From: Chitinophagaceae bacterium UBA1953
Lineage (GTDB): Bacteria; Bacteroidota; Bacteroidia; Chitinophagales; Chitinophagaceae
NCBI GenBank assembly: GCA_002336115.1
Contig: DDEN01000056.1
Location: 53,577-117,576, forward strand
Length of the DNA: 64,000 bases
Reading direction: 5' to 3'
A program made the translations under genes and the position numbers. Position 1 is the stretch's first letter. Each line of letters starts with the position of its first letter. Below the pieces are notes generated by a model. That model was not told where the DNA came from. It ran no database searches and saw only the letters and a program-made list of their open reading frames with translations. This document shows positions 61,501-64,000 of the stretch, in pieces.

Positions 61501-61617
61501 AGCCGGGTAATCACGTATGCCGAGAAACTTAAAACCAATTACACCAAACAGCACAATAATGATGTTCATCACTATCGCCATTACCGGTCGTTTCAAACTC
61601 AGTTCTGAAATCGTCAT
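58519..61617 (-). CDS. RND efflux transporter permease (HAE1/AcrB-like)
   Basis: 1032 residues. Twelve membrane segments, two large periplasmic loops. The proton-relay region is present: LAIVLATGLVVDDGIVVTENIFK (TM4, with the paired Asp) and the Lys in the matching TM10 region near LIGLVTKNGILIVEFANQ. N-terminus KRPVMAIVMNIIIVLFGVIGFKFLGIRDYPAIDPPNVSVRTSYPGA is typical of AcrB relatives. It takes toxic organics from the periplasm or membrane in exchange for protons. Cotranscribed with the adaptor gene (2 bp gap) and the TolC-like gene (44 bp overlap). Substrate range unknown. Confidence 0.96.
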   Translation of the reverse strand: MTISELSLKRPVMAIVMNIIIVLFGVIGFKFLGIRDYPAIDPPNVSVRTSYPGANADVIESQITEPLEKAINGIAGVKNITSGSSQGSSSINVEFELGYNLEEAANDVRDKVSQTIRSLPSDLDAPPVVTKADASSDPIISMTIQSESRNPLQITEYATNNLLERIQTIPGVSTVNIWGEKKYAMRVWFEPEKLLAYNLTAKDVQNALQSENIELPSGKISGNTTELTVRTFGRLDSEDDFNNLIIKNIDGRDIKLKDIGYAVLGPENEETILKESGIPMIALAIVPQPGSNYVAIADEFYKRYNQLKKEVPADVKLDIGMDQTQFIRKSISEVEETLFISIGLVILIIFVFFRDWIVAIRPLIDIPVSLISAFFIMYLAGFTINVLTLLAIVLATGLVVDDGIVVTENIFKKMEQGMDKYKASRLGSKEIYFAVIATSITLAIVFLPVIFLQGFVGRLFREFGIVLAGAVLVSAFVSLTLTPVLNVYLTRKSGHAHGWLYRVTEPFFSGMENGYNRILKSFMKVRWIAFPVIIACFIMGWFIWNNLQSELAPMEDRSQFRLQITAPEGTSYDAMDKYIDKLTYMVLDSVPEKKILISVTAPGFTGSGSVNTGFVRAVLAPPSERVRSQQEIVDMISRNLPKFNEGRAFAIQEQTISVNRRGGLPVQFVLQNNNFDKLKTMLPKFMEEVNKSSVFAGTDIDLKFNKPELRLSIDRLKASELGVSVSDISEMLQLSLSNRRLGYFIKDGKQYQVIGQVLRNDRDDPTDLKNLFVKTSAGQMISIDQFVSFTEETTPPTLYHFNRYKSATVSAGLAPGKTIGDGIKEMQRIAEKLLDDSFTTALSGSSRDFAESSGNTMFAFLLALVLIFLVLAAQFESFIDPLVIMSTVPLAIAGALLSLWLFNQTINIFSQIGMIMLIGLVTKNGILIVEFANQKKRNGMAKLPAVIEAATLRLRPILMTSLAMSLGALPLALSLGDASTSRIPLGVVIVGGIMFSLILTLFVIPAMYSFLSSKKTTVHEEETETAIDRLAD

Positions 61618-61619
61618 AA

Positions 61620-62666
61620 CTATTGCACTTTTGAAAGTTTGATTTTTGCATCAGGTCTTATGCCAAGCAAACCTGTTGTTATAATTGTATCGCCGGGTTT
61701 TACACCGCTGATGATTTCAACATTTGCTGAATCACGTATGCCGGTTTGTACATCTACAAACTTGGCAATGCCCCCATTAAACAAAACAAGCTTTTTGCCT
61801 CTTGCTTGCGGCAATATTGCCTGCGAAGGAACAAGAACAGCATTGTCGTTTTTAGCGAAATCCATATCTACTTTAGCAAAGGCACCGGCAACAAGTGAAG
61901 CATCAGAGTGTTCGACAATACAGCGAACGTTTAATCCCCTTGATGATTCGCTTACAGTTGATTCTGTAGCATACACCCTGGCTAAGTATTTTTTACTGCT
62001 GCCATCGGTTGAAAAAGAAATAATCTGGCCAATGTGAATTTGGGAAGTGTATTTTTCAGGAACGCTGAACTGTAGTTTCAACTGGCTCACCTGCCTGATG
62101 GTGGTAATGATGGTTGAAGGTGTTACATAAGCACCTGTTGAAATATTTCTGAATCCGATTTTTCCGTTGAATGGAGCACGTATTTCAGTTTTGGCAATAT
62201 TTGTTTTAAGCAGTTCAATATCGGCTTTAATATTATTTACCTGTAAAAAGCTTAGATCATAATCCTGCTGGCTGATGCCGTTTATTTTCAGGAGTTCTTT
62301 ATTGCGCTCTTCAGTTTTCTGCGCAATCTGAAGCTGTACTTCCAGTTTTTTTAATTGGGCAGTTAAGTCGCCATCAAACAATTTTACAAGCAAAGCTCCT
62401 TTACTTACATTAGTGCCTTCGTTAATATATAGTCCTGTTACACGTCCGCTAACTTCGCTGTGCATTTCGGTTTCTTCCATTGGCAACAACGTTCCGGGTA
62501 ACTGAAGCGGTTCGCTCACGGCTCCTGTTTTAACAATGTAACCTAATACCGCCATTGGTCCTTGCTGACGCTGATTTCCCTGGCCTTGTGTTGATTGATT
62601 TTTCTTTTCCTTGCATGCTGAAAGCAGTATTAAACCTGCCATTGCAATCAAATGTATTGTTCTCAT
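61620..62666 (-). CDS. RND efflux periplasmic adaptor lipoprotein
   Basis: 348 residues from ATG 62666; an upstream extension to 62720 spoils the signal sequence. Lipobox LLSAC, Cys-18. The adaptor layout is clear: lipoyl half (LPMEETEMHSEVSGRVTGLYINEGTNVSKGALLVKL), a coiled-coil hairpin (about 105-160), second lipoyl half (KTEIRAPFNGKIGFRNISTGAYV), a beta-barrel and a membrane-proximal domain. It links the RND permease to the TolC channel. It is the first gene of the operon. The 251-bp gap to purK should hold the operon promoter; I see no repressor gene beside it. Confidence 0.93.
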   Translation of the reverse strand: MRTIHLIAMAGLILLSACKEKKNQSTQGQGNQRQQGPMAVLGYIVKTGAVSEPLQLPGTLLPMEETEMHSEVSGRVTGLYINEGTNVSKGALLVKLFDGDLTAQLKKLEVQLQIAQKTEERNKELLKINGISQQDYDLSFLQVNNIKADIELLKTNIAKTEIRAPFNGKIGFRNISTGAYVTPSTIITTIRQVSQLKLQFSVPEKYTSQIHIGQIISFSTDGSSKKYLARVYATESTVSESSRGLNVRCIVEHSDASLVAGAFAKVDMDFAKNDNAVLVPSQAILPQARGKKLVLFNGGIAKFVDVQTGIRDSANVEIISGVKPGDTIITTGLLGIRPDAKIKLSKVQ

Positions 62667-62917
62667 GTTGATGTATAGAAATCTAAAGATAAGTAAAGCC
62701 TTTTTTGTACAAATAGTCAAAGGATGAGTGGTAACAAGTTTTTTCTTAATGAATTACCCGGGCTTATATGGACGTTTTTTGTTGCGAAAAGCTGCGGATC
62801 ATTTTAAAAAATATTTTTCTTGCGCCGCAATGAAAATTAAAACTACCCGGCTTTTGATAAGCAATAACTCTTTAAAGAAAACAAAGGTTTGTTGCTTTTT
62901 GATGGATGGAAGAGTTT

Positions 62918-64000
62918 CTATTTTGCTTTTACCTTGAGCAAATGTTTAATACGGTTGGCTTTATAAGTTAGCTCAGACCGGTCTTTGCCAATAACTGTTA
63001 CATGACCCATTTTGCGTCCTGGTTTGGTTTGAACTTTTCCATACAGGTGTACAAATGCATTTTCCATCTTCAGCACTTCATCCAATCCTTCATAATAAGC
63101 ATATCCGCTGTAACCTTCTTCTCCCAGGATATTGAGTATAACAGAAGGCAGAATTGCATCGGTGCAGCCAAGCGGGTAGTTGAGCATAATACGCCACAGC
63201 ATATCAAACTGCGAAGAGAAATTTCCTTCAATTGTATGATGCCCGCTGTTATGCACCCTTGGTGCAGTTTCATTTACCAGCACATCGCCGTTTTTATCAA
63301 CAAACAGCTCCACTGCAAATAAACCAGGCGATTGGAGATTACGTACAACTGCCATAGATATCGCTTCTACTTTCCAGAGCGTTTTCTCAGGAAGTTCCGC
63401 AGGCGAAACCTGGTAGTCGAGCAGGTTCAGAACCGGATCAAAAACCATTTCAGCAGGAGGATACATGGTTGTTTCACCATTCTGAGCCACCGCTACAATA
63501 ACGGCAATTTCTTTATGTACAGCCACCAGTTTTTCCAATACAGAAGGAGCATCAAAACCTCTTTCAAGATCGGCTGCTGTTTTTAGTAATTCCACTCCAC
63601 GTCCGTCGTATCCGCCCATGCCAATTTTATGAGCAGCGGGCAGAAAGGATTCAAGTGCCATCAGTTCTTCCTTGTTTTCTGTAATCACAAATTCAGAAGT
63701 AGGAATCTGGTGATGCTGGTAAAATTTCTTTTGCTCAATTTTATTTTTGATGATGCGCAGGGCAGATGGTTTGGGAAAAACCTTCACGCCTTCGGCTTCC
63801 AGTTTTTCCAGTGCTTCCACATTTACACTTTCAATTTCAATGGTAATAGCATCGAGATTTTTACCAAACCGGTAAACTGTTTCAAAATCTTTAATATCTC
63901 CTTTGATAAAATGATGACAGAGATGTGCGGCAGGGCAGTGCTCATCATTTTCAAGTACAAATGTTTCAACGGGATAATTGGCCGCAGCCTGTAATAACAT
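62918..64000 (-). CDS. purK: N5-carboxyaminoimidazole ribonucleotide synthase, 5' end cut
   Basis: 360 residues are visible; the gene runs off the right edge. The frame starts at MLLQAAANYP, which in full PurK proteins follows a GGGQLG segment, so about 15-20 N-terminal residues are missing. ATP-grasp features: KIGMGGYDGRGVELL, the PPAEMVFDP and VNETAPRVHNSGHHTIEGN stretches, and ATP-binding lysines. PurK uses ATP and bicarbonate to form N5-CAIR from AIR, the substrate of PurE. In many bacteria purE and purK are adjacent; here the RND operon lies between them. Confidence 0.95.
   Translation of the reverse strand: MLLQAAANYPVETFVLENDEHCPAAHLCHHFIKGDIKDFETVYRFGKNLDAITIEIESVNVEALEKLEAEGVKVFPKPSALRIIKNKIEQKKFYQHHQIPTSEFVITENKEELMALESFLPAAHKIGMGGYDGRGVELLKTAADLERGFDAPSVLEKLVAVHKEIAVIVAVAQNGETTMYPPAEMVFDPVLNLLDYQVSPAELPEKTLWKVEAISMAVVRNLQSPGLFAVELFVDKNGDVLVNETAPRVHNSGHHTIEGNFSSQFDMLWRIMLNYPLGCTDAILPSVILNILGEEGYSGYAYYEGLDEVLKMENAFVHLYGKVQTKPGRKMGHVTVIGKDRSELTYKANRIKHLLKVKAK

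Noticed and set aside
62728..62937. 69-codon plus-strand frame between the efflux operon and purK
   Set aside because: It runs into the purK 3' end on the opposite strand and shows no family feature; the gap more likely holds the efflux promoter.

Overview
The window is AT-rich DNA of a member of the Bacteroidota, most likely a Chitinophagaceae-like lineage (the family is inferred; the phylum is well supported). The support is: a type IX secretion (T9SS) C-terminal sorting domain on a 1080-residue cell-surface protein; many promoters of the form TTG-N20-TAnnTTTG; TonB-C-domain proteins; bacillithiol synthesis (BshC); and phylum-typical families (head-GIN, PorT-like barrels, YCF48-like propellers). 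I see no tRNA, rRNA, CRISPR array or prophage. Most of the window is chromosomal housekeeping sequence in short operons on both strands.

Layout. 1-4.4 kb: a leftward promoter with a double palindromic operator at the edge, two tandem TonB-C-domain proteins, an FtsE-type ATPase, two overlapping glycosyltransferases and an NTF2-like protein. 4.4-14.7 kb: information-processing core (rpsO, pnp, prmA, dnaG, and prfB with its programmed +1 frameshift) mixed with plsY, an M48 lipoprotein protease, a CYTH protein and a PAP2 phosphatase. 14.7-22.5 kb: the T9SS-exported protein, pruA, a porin-like barrel, pyrR-pyrB and a DUF486 protein. 22.6-30.1 kb: a conserved hypothetical, a YCF48-like propeller, a marR-hutH-hutU histidine-degradation operon, a GNAT acetyltransferase, and a protein like sulfite/nitrite reductase that has no cysteine cluster motif. 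30.1-30.8 kb has no convincing gene.

30.8-37.9 kb: an SDR oxidoreductase, a small lipoprotein, a TPR membrane protein, a secreted caspase-like protease, a type-1 periplasmic-binding protein and guaA. 38.1-47.7 kb: envelope genes, including a divergent pair of penicillin-binding protein 1C and a 1798-residue thioester alpha-2-macroglobulin. 47.7-50.8 kb: an ECF sigma / anti-sigma-like / Spy-like operon and a ketoglutarate-semialdehyde dehydrogenase. 50.9-51.8 kb: an HUH single-tyrosine transposase next to an array of three tandem 105-bp units carrying paired inverted palindromes. 51.8-64 kb: a sterol desaturase, an SMP-30-like propeller, bshC, an outer-membrane lipoprotein, and purE and purK separated by a complete RND efflux operon.

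The accessory element most worth attention is the transposase plus repeat array at 50905-51783. It has the architecture of a REP-associated tyrosine transposase (RAYT) with its REPINs: hairpins in inverted pairs, compensatory base changes that keep the stems, and inverted palindromes bracketing the block. Other notable signals are the prfB frameshift site, the palindromic operators in the left-edge promoter and in the marR promoter, several nearly leaderless promoters, and a foldback between dnaG and prfB.
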